DNA of 64,000 nucleotides from Sphaeroforma sirkka (Eukaryota > Opisthokonta > Ichthyosporea > Ichthyophonida), in the NCBI GenBank assembly GCA_001586965.3, contig LUCW03002336.1, forward strand, positions 1-64,000, in the 5' to 3' direction. The notes beneath the pieces are model-generated. The model worked only from the letters and a program-made list of their open reading frames with translations. It did not search any database and was not told the DNA's origin. The position numbers and the translations under genes were made by a program. Below, in pieces: positions 1 to 13,310 of the stretch (position 1 is the first letter of the stretch; each line of letters starts with the position of its first letter).

Positions 1-3000
1 TCCGCGGAGGGTTCACCATCAAATCAAGTGGCGTTTTGCCATCGTAGTCCACAATATCCACCGACGCATTGTGTTCTACCAATAGTTTGGCCAATTCTGT
101 AATCCTCCTGTATCCCATTGGAGTAAGTGAAAGGGAGTCAGTGTGGTGTATACTATATAGAAATATATATATTTATATATATATATATATGTGATGTGTG
201 TGTATGTGTTTATAAAATATATATTTACATACGTACATACATACATACATATCCATATATATACATACATATATAACACATACACACAAATACATACACA
301 CACACATACTTACATATACATACATACATACATATATTCATACATATATACATACTTACATACATGCATACATACATACATATTACATGCAAACAAACAT
401 ACATACGTACATGCATACATATATACATACATACATGCGTACGTACATACGCAGTACATTACATACATACATACACACACATATGCATACATGCATGCAT
501 TCATGCGCATACATACATACACACATATGCGTGTACATAAATACATACGTATATACATTCTGCATGCATTCATATATATATATAAATGTGTATGTATGTG
601 TGTGTGTGTGTGTGTGGTTATGTGTTCAAGTGTGTCTGTGTGTTTATGTCTGTGTGTGTTTATATCTGTGTGCATTATGTCTGCGTGTGTGATCAACAAG
701 CCACCCAGAGACTGCGTGCAAACCATACCTCTATCACGGCGTAGTGGAGGGGCGTACAATTCTCGAAGTTCGTGATATTAACATCGGCTCCTCTATCCAG
801 AAGGTATACCACAATATTGGTATAGCCCAACTGGGCGGCTGTGTGTAGTGCCGAGAAGCCTTTGGCGTCGGTTAAGTTGATGTCCCGTACCAACTTGCCG
901 TCTCTCTCCATATAATCTATAACGGCCTCGAGATCGCCTGCGGTTGGAGAGGTGGCCGGAATTACAAACCCAACTCCAAATCCAACCCCAAACCCAACCC
1001 CAACCCGACGGATACTAGCAGTACACCAAGGAATATATTGACAAACCCGCGGGTATATATTTGGAAGCACGGGGATATAAATAGAAACCCCATTGATAAC
1101 CCCGTTTATACACCTAGAAGACCACGGATACAGTTAGTCACCACGGATGGGGGTAAATATGATTAAACAGTCGCAAACGATCACTCATACAAGTGCGGGT
1201 CAACGCTGCCACAGACACCCGCCCTTGCAACTAGATCCTCGACGCATGCCTATATACGAAAGATAGGACAATAAATGCCCAGGCAAAGGCAAACCCTAAA
1301 ACCCTTAAACCATAAAACCGTAAAACACTGAGACCCTACAACCCTAAAAGGCACCTCCTAGCAACCTCTTAATAGAGTCGTATAAAAAGTCCTAAACTAC
1401 GACTCGTAGGTGCGACGGGTCATCGCCCACTTGGATGCCCACGCGGCTAGAGAATAGACACGTACCCGGTATGCAAGTGTACATAACAGCAGGGGTATCT
1501 GTTAACTGGTCATATCTAGTACCACAGAGAAACAGGTGCAATCCAGCCCTACCGACCCCACTAGACCAGGTGTGTGTTTGACCCATGCGGAGCTTGTATA
1601 CAGCACACACATATACCTACCATTCTTGTATATAGCACACATATATACCTACCATTCCTGTATACAGCACAAACATATACCTACCATTCCTGTATACAGC
1701 ACACACATATAACTACCATTTTTGTATACAGCACACACATATACCTACCATTCTTGTATACAGCACACACATATACCTACCATTCCTGTATACAGCACAC
1801 ACATATACCTACCATTCTTAACCCCTTCGAAGTAACTCAGGATGCGTGGGAACCGGATTCTCCTGTTTTTATATCCCTCCGTGTGTTGGTCTTCTTCCTT
1901 CTCATTCTCACTCAGGCCGTACTCGATCATGCCCTGACCTAAGCTGTACACGGGTATCTCACCCTCCCCATTATTCTCTAAATACGACATTTGCGGGTGT
2001 GAGCATGGAGGTATGCGAGTGGAAGTATGCAGATAGAAGGATGTAGGTAGGTATGTGAGTGTAAGTATGCAGTTAGAATGATGTAGGTAGGTATTTGAAT
2101 ATAAATATGCAGGTAGAAGGATGTAGGTATGTATGTGAGTGTAAGTATGCAGATACAAGGATGTAGGTAGGTATGTGAGTGTAAGTATGCAGATAGAAGG
2201 ATGTAGGTAGGTATGTAAGTGTAAGTATACAGATAGAGAGGCTACCACCGAGTATGAGATGTACATATGCAGATACAAGGATGTAGGTAGGTATATGAGT
2301 GTAAGTATGCAGATAGGAGGATGTAGGTAGGTATGCGAGTGTAAATATGCAGATAGAAGGATGTAGCTAGGTATGCGAGTGGAAGTATGCAGATAGAAGG
2401 ATGTAGGTAGGTATGTGAGTGTAAGTATGCAGATAGAAGGATGTAGGCAGGTATTTGAATATAAGTATGCAGGTAGAAAGGATGTAGGTATGTGTATGTG
2501 ATGTGCTAAGTATGCAGATACAAGGATGTAGGTAGGTATGTGTGAGTGTAAGTATGCAGATAGAAGGATGTAGGTAGGTATGCGAGTGTAAATATGCAGA
2601 TACAAGGATGCAGGTAGGTATATAGAGTGTAAGTATGCAGATAGAAAGGATGTAGAGTAGGTATGCGAGTGTACCACGCAGATATCTAAGGATGTAGGTA
2701 GGAGTATGCAAGATAGAAAGGATGTAGAGTAGGTATGCAAGTGTAAGTATGCAGATACAAGGATGTAGAGTATGTATAGGTATGCAGATAGAAGAAGGAT
2801 GTAGGTACGCGAACGGTATGTGAATGTAAGTATGCAGATACAAGGATGCGAGTAGGTATGTGAGTGAAAGTATGCAGATAGAAGGATGTAGAGGTAGGTA
2901 TGCAGATAGAAGGACGCAGGCAGGTAGGCAAGATGCAGATAGAAGGATGTAGGTAGGTATGCAGATAGAAGGATGTAGGTAGGTATGCCGATAGAAGGAT

Positions 3001-3736
3001 GTAGGTAGGTATGCAGATAGAAGGATGTAGGTAGGTATGCAGATAGAAGGATGTAGGTAGGTATGCAAGTGTAAGTATGCAGATACAAGGATGTAGGTAG
3101 GTATGCAGATAGAAGGATGTAGGTATGTATGTGAATGTAAGTATGCAGATAGAAGGGTGTAGGTAGGTATGCAAGTGTAAGTATGCAGATACAGGGATGT
3201 AGGGATATCGGGATGCCTCACTGCGCTCGTGCGGTTCTACAGACCATGTACTATACGAACATCTTTGTCAGAAGGAGTGTAGCACATGTAGATGCCAGAT
3301 ACCGAACTGTTTGAAACCCCCTCTTTGTTTTAGCCCTGAAGCCCTAAAACTTGGAAACAGGGTTCGGTATGGTTAAAGAGTGTGTGTGTACATACGAATT
3401 CTATTGATCCTGATTGAGTGAGGCCAAGAAACTCTGCGATAGATGATAAACCATAACGAAAAGGATTGATCAATAAACTGCCCCGGGAATTGACTATGGT
3501 CATACAAACAAACCACGGAGACGCACCCATACACACATACACCGTTGGCAAACTATTAACAAGTACCTACCCACACATACACACATCACACATATCCTAA
3601 GCCACGTACCCGAGAGCATGGTGTTCGTCAGACTACTCCTCCCCAGCCACAGCCCAACGTCTCCCAAATCGTCATCGGACAGATCCAGATCATCGTCGTC
3701 GTCGTCGTCGTCGCTATCGCTTGTCGATGGTGACAT
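1..3736 (-). CDS. Ankyrin-repeat protein gene, 3' part beyond left edge
   Basis: Three exons join in phase on the minus strand: 3736-3610, 1977-1813 and 937-729. A fourth coding stretch fills about 104-1 and runs off the window. The first ATG with an open frame is at 3736 and starts MSPSTSDSDDDD, a strongly acidic N-terminus (eight Asp in a row). Exon 2 is charged and unrecognised. Exon 2/3 gives VKNGDLEAVIDYM followed by ankyrin repeats with the usual marks: GFSALHTAAQLGYTNIVVYLL, GADVNI, CTPLHYAVIE, then LAKLLVEHNASVDI and GKTPLDLM. Ankyrin repeats bind other proteins, and no partner can be named. Acidic start plus ankyrin resembles ACBD6/plant ACBP layout, but no acyl-CoA-binding domain is visible. 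The junction into the last stretch is not resolved in phase. Upstream 5' exons are possible: an acceptor-like tag lies just before CCTTGCCGATC near 3763. Confidence 0.8.
150..700. repeat. (TACA)n/(TA)n/(TG)n microsatellite block in ankyrin-gene intron
   Basis: Mixed TACA, CATACATA, TATA and GTGTGT tracts fill most of the intron between the last two ankyrin coding stretches. Long open frames here in several directions read only Y/I/H/T/C/V and are products of the repeat. Confidence 0.9.
1278..1352. repeat. Degenerate telomere-like CCCTAAA repeats in intron
   Basis: Several variants of ACCCTAAAA follow one another (aaccctaaaacccttaaacc, then cctacaaccctaaaagg). They resemble the CCCTAAA/TTTAGGG or TTTTAGGG telomere type but are diverged. 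They lie within the intron between exons 2 and 3 of the ankyrin gene. Confidence 0.6.
1590..1818 (-). repeat. 32-bp minisatellite that copies the exon 2 splice donor
   Basis: About seven copies of a 32-bp unit (plus strand ACCATTCTTGTATACAGCAC...). On the minus strand each unit carries AAGAATG|GTAGGTATAT or a near copy, which is the 3' end and donor of the ankyrin-gene exon ending at 1813. The exon edge is thus the first unit of the array and further donor-like sites follow every 32 bp into the intron. Confidence 0.85.
2000..3205. repeat. 1.2-kb minisatellite (GTATGCAGATAGAAGGATGTAG family)
   Basis: Irregular tandem copies of two short modules: a core containing GCAGATAGAAGGATGTAGGT, and a spacer like GTATGTGAGTGTAAGTA. 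Spacing is about 24 or 45 bp depending on whether the spacer is present. It fills the intron between exons 1 and 2 of the ankyrin gene. The 447-residue open frame across it (rich in Y, L, T, H, S, I) is a product of the repeat. Confidence 0.92.
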
Positions 3737-3799
3737 CACAGATGCCTCGATCGGCAAGGCTACAGTTGATGGGTAGGGGTTGGTAGGAGGATACGTGAG

Positions 3800-3862
3800 C
3801 AAGACATCCCCCAAACTTTAGACCCTAGACCTTAACCCCGAACTCTAAACCCTAAACCCAAC
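3800..3862. repeat. Degenerate telomere-like repeats upstream of ankyrin gene
   Basis: A run of variants such as GACCCTAGACC, AACTCTAAACCCTAAACCCA. It sits just 5' of the first recognised ankyrin exon. Confidence 0.55.
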
Positions 3863-4524
3863 ACTGCAAGTATACCAGTGGTTATGATTGTATGCTATGG
3901 TAGTCACAAATACTTCGGACAAAGCCCTGAGGTTTCGGTTGGCATGATTGCACTTTCTATGGCTCGATAGATGTGCTGAGTGAACAGATGACACTCTTTC
4001 CGTACAGATAATTGGAATGTTGATGTTGGATGCTTTCGATGCCTCATCTCCTTGGTGATATTGTTATCGAAGTCTATGATATCAGACTAGTATACAAAAC
4101 ATATGTTGGAGATAACCACGTGGTCTCCCCCCACTTTCACATATCTAGAACTGTAATGTATGGTGTCTTGTTTTGCAATTTGTGGTGATGCCGATGCATA
4201 GCACTACCTATACATCATAGACTTCTAATCATAGCCTTCTCATAGCCTTCTATATATAATTTAGCAGGCTATGTATACATGGCCATATAGATACTGTGCT
4301 ACCTATTACAAGTCGTAATGGTTTCATACTACGCTTGTCGATGGTCTCGCTGTCTGGGCTGCTACACCCCTACACTGGCCCAAACACACTAACAGGCGGT
4401 CACAGTCACCCTCTCACTGCGGCCGTATCAAACTATACTGGAGGCACTCTCAAGTATGTGCAGCCGGCCGCTATACTTCGCTCAGCAGTAAACTTACATT
4501 TAAAGTCCTCTAGGGAGTACTTCG

Positions 4525-4527
<3 letters not shown>
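3863..4527. other. No gene seen
   Basis: Unique-looking sequence without a recognisable coding region or RNA. A short segment (ACTTACATTTAAAGTCCTCTAGGGA) occurs on both sides of the following TA tract (about 4491 and 4615), so the TA tract lies between two copies of a short direct repeat. Confidence 0.5.

Positions 4528-4613
<86 letters not shown>
4528..4613. repeat. (TA)n microsatellite flanked by a direct repeat
   Basis: About 40 uninterrupted TA units. The same roughly 25-bp segment lies directly before and after it, as if the segment had been duplicated and the TA tract had grown between the copies. Confidence 0.95.
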
Positions 4614-4614
<1 letters not shown>

Positions 4615-5079
4615 CACTTACATTTAAAGTCCTCTAGGGATACCCGTCCTATATTGAGATCCCTGCAATTGCTGTAGCCACTCAGCGCTGGGGGGCCGCC
4701 ACCCAATGCATCGGGCCTTGTTGTATCGCTGCCGCTCGGCTGCACAGAGGGGGTACATGAACAAACTTGTAAACCGGGTTTATTGGCGTCGGTGAGGGCA
4801 TGGTTTTAAGTGAATGGAAGAGACTGGCATTGACTGTCCACTCTCAAGTTGTATACGATTACCCGTCAATAGGTGTGTGATAGTGAAAGAAATATCTAGT
4901 TATAGCTACTACGCTATAGATCCTATATATAGACTGCAGAGCAATGAATGAAACCGGTTCTTCTATCAAAAAATTGACATGGTCTGCAGAACTTACCCCA
5001 TGCCACAACTCTCCAATGTAACTGTTTCAGCGGGCATTTATTATAAATTTAGCACAACAGATCACAATCATTAACACGA

Positions 5080-5420
<341 letters not shown>

Positions 5421-5479
5421 CATTAATATAATGGAACAACATTGTGTGTGCGCGTGCGTGCACAAAACGTGATATTGAT

Positions 5480-6120
5480 AAAACGTTGATATATTATTAT
5501 TATTATTATTGATATTGTTATTGTTAAATATATAATATATGTTAATATATGCATGATATATTATTATATTATGTATTATAATATATATGTATATATATAT
5601 ATAATATACTGCATAATATATTGCATAATATATGTTAATATATATAACATATTATATAACATATTATATATATAATTATTAATATTATATATTATAATAA
5701 CATATTAATAATATATATTATATTATGTATATAAATGAAATACATATATAATAATAATATTACAATATATAATAAAATAATATATAATAATATATTACAT
5801 GCATACCAATAATATCCATACAAATACATTGGCTGTACGCGCGCACATATTGCGTACATATATAACGCACATACACAACACGCATGCAATACATACATGT
5901 ACACGCATACATATATGCATACATTACACGTGCATACATATATACATACGTGCATGCACATGCATACATGGATACATGCTCGAGATATATATGTACATAT
6001 ACATATATATAGCGTGCAGGTTTTGATGATGATATGCGCGTGATGTGTGATGATGATGTCGATGTGCAATGATGTGTGTATTTGATGATGATGATGCATG
6101 ATGATGATGATTACATTGAT

Positions 6121-6159
<39 letters not shown>

Positions 6160-6260
6160 ATATATATATATGCGTATATAATGTTGATTGCGTGTATATA
6201 ATATATACATATATTTATTATATATATATATATATACATATATATAATTATTATTGTTGT
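5480..6260. repeat. AT-rich region with ATAATATAT and GATGATGAT tracts
   Basis: Imperfect TATTATTAT, AATATATTA and CATACATA tracts, then a TGATGATG stretch around 6020-6110. No gene or RNA is recognised. Confidence 0.7.
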
Positions 6261-6261
6261 A

Positions 6262-6294
6262 TGTATTTATATATATATATATATATATATAAAC

Positions 6295-6334
<40 letters not shown>

Positions 6335-6365
6335 GTGTGTGTGTGTGTGCGTGAGTGCGTTTGTG

Positions 6366-6428
<63 letters not shown>

Positions 6429-6441
6429 GTGCGTGCGTGTG

Positions 6442-6536
<95 letters not shown>

Positions 6537-6560
6537 TGTGTGTGCAGGTGTGTATGTGTG
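6262..6560. repeat. (TA)n and (TG)n microsatellites
   Basis: Alternating TA and TG blocks, ending in a TG tract of roughly 50 units at about 6435-6545. Confidence 0.95.
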
Positions 6561-6803
6561 CTTGTATGTGATTCCCTAAATATATTACATATCTGTAGAG
6601 ATTTGCACTTCTAAATATTGGAAGTCAAACACAACAACGCCATGTACACAATGTATTCAAACACATACATATGCTCACTCGCATATACCCCCAATAACAT
6701 AACACAGCACTAGACATAACGCAATATTCATCGAAATCCTACTACAATCTACATCCTACTACTATCTACACCCTACATTCGCCATCCCTTCGTGTATACA
6801 TAC

Positions 6804-7509
6804 CTCCACGGCACCACCAAGGAGACCTCCTCTGCTATTCAAAGCATCGTCCCTGTGCCTGAAATCCAATCGATCAACACTTCCTCGAGGAACCGCGCGG
6901 GGAGATGTGCGCTCGTTTGTGTGTGTGGGTGTGTGGAGGTGTGGGTGAGCACAATGCGATTGAATTCAGGGTCGTATGCTTCTTTGTCAGCAGGTCTGTT
7001 TCTACATCGTCTATGCCTGTGCTGTCTGTGTGATACACATAGTTTGTCTTGTCGACCGGTATGCGTGCGGGTGCACTCCGACGCGGTTGGCTGGTACGCT
7101 CTAGTTCACTGTCTCGTCCCTCGGTGTACACACCACTCTCATCCTCCACAACAAATATAGACTCATTAAGGTTATTGTCAGTATGGTCGGTGTCTGCGAG
7201 TTCAGGCCACATCACCTCCGCACTATTCTGACTAGGCGTATGTATAGCCCCAGTGTCGACCTCGGGTGCACCTCGGAGAGACGTACTACTTCCGTCTCTA
7301 CTGTCCTCAATTACACCTGCGTCCCCCACTTCCCCTATTATATCGATTGACTTACTAACGTCCCTGGTGGGTATAAGCGAAACATCTGTGTTGTGTGTGT
7401 CTTGTGTAGTTTGTGTGTCTTCGCCTGTGGTTTCGTCTCCTTGGGCTACTATCGCCCGCACAATAGGCAGAAACCGGAAGGGTCCCGGCAGCAGTCCGTT
7501 TCTGATCAT
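6804..7509 (-). CDS. Unrecognised acidic protein, probably two or more exons
   Basis: An open frame runs leftwards from an ATG at 7509 (MIRNGLLPGPFRFLPIV) for about 180 codons before simple-repeat-like sequence. It is rich in D, E, S and T (for example GDETTGEDTQ, DTDHTDNNLNESIFVVEDES) with a short hydrophobic N-terminal patch and no motif I recognise. A likely next exon is 6858-6804: acceptor TTTCAG, reading HRDDALNSRGGLLGGAVE, ending GTGGAG|GTATGT. A donor near 6964 (GCATT|GTGCTC) would join them in phase, giving NSIALHRDDALNS. It may be a separate gene or the 5' part of the ankyrin gene further left. The frame continues upstream of the ATG without a stop for about 25 codons, so the start is uncertain. 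Confidence 0.5.
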
Positions 7510-7569
7510 CTCCAATGTCGTACTTTGCGCATTTGTGATGCTGTATACGTTTTTATTATATAGCGACAC

Positions 7570-8818
7570 AGTACTGTATATGTATGGCTATGCCAATGGG
7601 CTTCAGATAATAATTGTACCTAGACGCAGACGTCAGTTAGAGTGTACTTGTGGTGTGATGATAGACTTATCCTGTGTGTACGCCCCCGGCGTCTCAGGTA
7701 TGGATCGAATTGATTCAGCGTCAGATGTCGGTTGTGTGACTGTGTGTACGCTCATCAATACGACACACTCTATCTAATATACGCACTACACACCTAGCTC
7801 TCCACCGGGTGCTGTGTTGTATATAAATACACAGCTTCTCTAACCTTTTCTACGAAACGGCTGCTAAGAGTTGCCCCCTTTCGACTTTGTGCATACTGCA
7901 ATGCATATTTTCAATTTTGGAATGTATTGGCATAAATATCGATTCCTTATTTCCACGCAAAAGGACATAGACCTAATTGGCCAAAAAAGTCTAAAGTTCT
8001 GAGACCTTCTACAAGTGTTAGCCTCTGAAAAATAAGAAAAATAAACTAAAACCCAATCAAATCTACGTTTTATATCAGTTTTGGCTCGTAAAAGGAAGTA
8101 AAATAAATAAGTAGAGGCCCAATACCCAATACTATTCATTCATTAACAGTAGTATCTATAGTTATCAATGGAAGCATCAAAATATCTTCTAGATGTATCT
8201 ATACCATATTCTTGGAGTAAAATATATCCGTTCCAGTCCCAGAATCCAGCCAGACTTTAATAACAGTCAACCTCAGTGTACGGCTGAGTACGTAGTGGGG
8301 TATTCCGAGAATACGGTATTTAAAATATAAACGTATCAAGTAAACTATTTTAGTCCGTTAAACAACCTATGAGGATTTGATTTGTCCTATTTTAATGTCG
8401 ATAGGATTATGTACTGCACCACATCATACATACAGGACCAACATGACTTAAACGTTTAGCGTAACTTGACTATGCAGTGCATGCATTTTTCAATAAAATC
8501 TTTTCAATATAAAACGTAATGAGCCTTTAAGTTCCAGCATCCTACTGGCAGCCAGACGAACCAGCAGCTCATCTGATATCACTTGAAACCCCTAAACCCT
8601 ACACAGGAACTCTGAACCAATGAGATTAGTATATAGTACGCACATTCCATTAAGACGCTACATGGCACCCTAGAAATAACGAATTCTAGAGTATCCGCAA
8701 TAAATATATACGTTCGTGTGTATATATATATGGGTGTGTGTGTGTATTTGTGCGACTGTGTGTGTACATATATATAATCTGTGTGTATATATATAACCTG
8801 TTGTAGTATAGCAGTAAG
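7570..8818. promoter_or_regulatory. Divergent intergenic region
   Basis: About 1.2 kb between two genes read away from each other, so it probably holds both promoters. It contains no long microsatellite until short TG/TA tracts at about 8702-8800 next to the phosphodiesterase start. One CCCTAAACCCTA motif occurs near 8588. No TATA box or other element can be assigned with confidence. Confidence 0.4.
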
Positions 8819-9066
8819 ATGGCCATGACACACGCCGAAGGCCTGTGTAGCCCTCCTCTTGTGACACACAGTAGCGCCAAGAAACCACAGGATGGGACTG
8901 ATTCAGTGAATTCTGCTCTGGAGAAATCGAAATTAGACTCGAAATTGACGTCCGAATCGAATAGCGAATTCTCTGGCAAAAATGGAGGATACACTGCGAT
9001 TCGGTTTTTCTTGTGTGAACTTATCATGGCCGTGGTAGTCTTGGCCGCACTCAATACAGCAGGTAG

Positions 9067-9123
<57 letters not shown>

Positions 9124-9139
9124 AGATAGATATATATAG

Positions 9140-9199
<60 letters not shown>

Positions 9200-9206
9200 C
9201 TATACC

Positions 9207-9257
<51 letters not shown>

Positions 9258-9699
9258 TGTATATATCATTTTTAGTGCTTCCTTTGAGTGGTACGCCGCT
9301 GTATTGGGCACATGAATCCCCCACACTACGTACACCCCAGTTTGGGCACTTATTCGAACACTATATATACTGAATCAATGCGTATTTCTGTTGCATATTC
9401 CAACTTTACTGGGATTATGAAAGTAGTTTAAGGCGAAGAGGGTTATATATATACATGTGTGTGTGTATGTATGTTAAATATTTATGAAGATGTTTTTATG
9501 TAGATGTATATGCATTTATGTATATCTATTTCTAAGTTATATATATATATCACCAGCATCTGCTTGTTGATAGTCCATGGCGTTCATCTCTTCTGACATA
9601 AGTCAAGTATACTAGAACTTAAATCCGCACTTTGGCATAACAGGTTGTGAACCCATTGTTGTGAATGAATATATGTTATCAAGGTATTATCAGTTTGAC

Positions 9700-9746
<47 letters not shown>

Positions 9747-12700
9747 GAGATTGTATGGGTATATATATAGGCCCCTTCCAATATCTGTGCCTCCTATAGT
9801 ACGTGTGTTACTGTATCCATTTCGATATGCGCCCTCTGTGCTTAAAGTCGGTTGTCTGTAGCATTGTTTTCTCATTCCATGCACATCTCTGGAGTGGACT
9901 GTTGCTAGTTATTACCAGATGCAATACACGCTTTATTCATATTTGTAGTTTAAATTAATGAGTTTCTGTCCGTTTTCTCAGTCAGGACGTACGCTTTCGT
10001 TCTGAGAGTGCACAGGTGTTGGGTATTGCCCATCACCAGTTGCATACCCATCCTAGTTTTATCTGTGTAGTTTTAAACGTTAACTTATTTATTTCTTCTA
10101 CGGCAGGACGTACCCTACTAGATGCGCAAAGCGTTGAGTTAATGCCTGCAGAACCGAACAAACAACATGCAAGCGGCGTCGGCAATGTGCTATGGATCTC
10201 GGACATACACATTGATCCTTACTATGGCGATATAGGGGTAGGTGTACTCTGTATTTTTATCGTATGCCAAGGTATCCTCCCATACACTATCATAGATATG
10301 AGTCACAGCTATAGCACAGTACCGACCATACTTTCCTACCCAAACTATATTCAGCTAAACTATAACCAACTAACATATGACCAACTAAAATATAACAATT
10401 AAAATATAACCAACATATCTATAACTAACTAGAATATAACCAACTAATATTGAACCAACTAAAATATAACCAATTGAAATATATCTAGATTAACTATAAC
10501 CAACTAAAATTGAACCAATTAAAATTGAACCAATTGAAATAGAACCATCTAAACTTTAACCAACTAACATATAGCCAACTAACATGTAACCAACTAAAAT
10601 ATAACCAATTGAAATAGAACCAACTATCTAGTCGTAAACAGCAAGTGTACAAGAGCGTGCGCTTGATTTGAGTGTTTCAATGTTATATTTAGTGTGTCCA
10701 CAAGCCGTTGCCATGGTAACATGTCGCGTGCGTATTAGCCTACCGTCCATCGTGTATGCATACATGTGCTCGTGCTGGTGTCATATGCACTACTCAGCTC
10801 TGCTGTTAGTGAACTGAGCTCAGTCTCTGAATGGAGGGCCGTTCGACTCGTTCCATAACAGTCGAGACGTTAACGTAAACGTTAACGTGACGGATGGTCC
10901 GGTGTGATCTATGGTTGGGCGAATGGCAACTGTTGTATGCCGCCATTTATGTGTTTTCTGCTAATTGTAATCCAGCTATTTATGTTTTTTCTATAGTAGG
11001 TACACTGTGTTTTCTGCAAATGTTATTATACAGCTATTTATGTGTTTTCTATAGTAGGTATAGTGTTGTGAGCGATAGAAGTTACTGCCCTGTTGATGGC
11101 TTTCTTCTCGCCTGGCGGCTCCTGTGGTGGTTGCTATGGTGACAGATAACGCACAGACTTTCATATGCCGGCGCCCACTTCTGCGTAGTAAATCATTGGT
11201 CCAGAGGTACAGGCAATCTTCCAGCCCCTGTCCTAGTGTTGTGCCCTTTGTGTAGAGCCTTACGGGGTATGTACTGTATTCCTTCTGGTAGGCGATCCAC
11301 TCAACCCACTCTCTCTCTATCATCTGCCCCACTCTACAGACTGTACCGAACTGCACGCACGATACCAAATACGGGGGCAAAGGCTGTGACACACCCTGGC
11401 GACTGTTTACATCGCTCGTGGAGTCTGCAAGCGAAAACGTGCCGCAGCCGGACTTTATCCTGACGACAGGTGTGTTAGATGGGATTTGAACTTCAGCTTT
11501 CATGAAAATAGTTTATCTTATTCTGGTCCGGGAGTGTTAAAAGAGATACTGCGAGTGTAGACGGGTACGATGAACTTTGGGATTACACGGATTATATATT
11601 TAGGGTTTAGGGCCATATATAATAGAGCAGGTACCCATACATACACAATAGGCTATGGCGATAGATAGAGCGAATTTGGTTGACTGTGTCTACTGACACA
11701 CATACATCACGGCATGCATCGACTGTACTGTTGTCGAGTTTTTGCAGAGCTGTCATAGTACATAGTCGCCTGCAAGCTACTTGACCCTGCGTCCCCATTC
11801 CCAGTACAGAACATCCAATAGCGGAAGCCAATCACAGGCGTATTAATTTCTTAGAGAACTGACCTATCTGACTCTCACCAGCCTAGGCCGAGGCAAGGTT
11901 GTGCTAGTACTATACAACTGGCCTGAGTATTGTTGCTTTCGGACCGGTACAGACACATCTACTTACCTACACCCCCCCTGGATACTCTCGCAGGGTTTTG
12001 TTATAGGTCACCTGTGGTCAAATTCGACTCACGGGGTTTTATGAGTTGTTTGCTGCAAGCGTCATTGTCTGTGTGTGTGTGTATGTATGTATACGAAACA
12101 CAAGAAACACAATGTCAGTAACAACACCGACCCTCACACTCTGCTCGCTCAGGCGTCTACATCCGCCACTGGCCAGAGGTCTGTGTATGTTTGTATGTGT
12201 ACGAACCACAATGTTAGTTACGACCCCAACTGTCACACTCTGATTACGAACCACACTGGTAGTAACAACACCAACCCTCACCCTCTGCTCGCTCAGGCGA
12301 CTACATCCGCCACTGGCCAGAGGTCATGCCTGATCCAGAGAATGAAGAGTACGAAGTGCTGAGCCGCATCGTCACATCGTTGGAGAACACCTTCCCCAAT
12401 GCGCATAAGGTGTGTGTGGGTGTGGGTGGGCGTGACTACTCGAAGCCTTGTGTGGGGGGGCGGGGGCCTTGACAGGTGTACCCGTACCAGTGGCTCGAAA
12501 GGAACCCTAAACCCTAAACTCTAAACCTTAGACGTTAGACCTTAAGCAATTGTATAGTCGGGCGTCAGCTAAAGACCGAAGTCAGTGGTGCTTTTAATGC
12601 CACTCAGTTGGAGGACTATGTATACAATACTCTCTTTCATGTTAAACCGTCACCATAGCTTTTGTAGTGTGACATTCGCTACCAGCAAATATGTACTACA

Positions 12701-13274
12701 TTCGTTGCAGATTTCATTGCAATTCCGTAGTTTAATGTTACTGTTTGTCTGTGTATGTCTGAGACAGGTACACGCCCCCTACATTGTATCGACACTTGGC
12801 AATGACGATCTCTATCCCCCGTATACTATACAACCGGTGACCGGAAAATTCCAGTCGTCTAGGGTATGTCGGTTTGTCGCTTCACGTGTGATATATATAT
12901 ATATATATACATGTACATATATATTCTATTTTTTTCTACAAATCGTCAGAGTCATACGTCTTTCCCACTTTTTGCTTCACAAAATAAGGAATTTGGCAGT
13001 GGCTACACTATTTGTTGCACTCTGCTTTGTACATATGTTACATATGTTACATCTATATAGCAGTGTACAGTCCGGTCTCCTGAGTCAATGCCATACAACC
13101 ATGAGCATTAGATGCTGCAACTATACACTTACTTGCTCAAGCTATATTGTTCCTCACTGTCATTTTTCTCCGCTTGTTAGATGCTGTGAGTATATCGGAG
13201 GTATACTCACTGTCATATAACAAACACGCACATATATGTACATACATCATACAAACACACACACATGTATATAC

Positions 13275-13310
<36 letters not shown>

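Noticed and set aside
76-775. Several open frames of 60-190 codons rich in Y, I, H, T, C, V
   Set aside because: They read through TACA, TA and TG tracts on both strands and have no other content.
1745-3088. 447-codon minus-strand open frame
   Set aside because: Almost all of it is translation of the 24- to 45-bp minisatellite; only its end (exon 1977-1813) is supported as coding.
6874-7777. Plus-strand frames at 6792-7160, 7049-7231 and 7253-7777
   Set aside because: They lie opposite the more protein-like minus-strand frame, and their serine- and valine-rich content mirrors its codon pattern.
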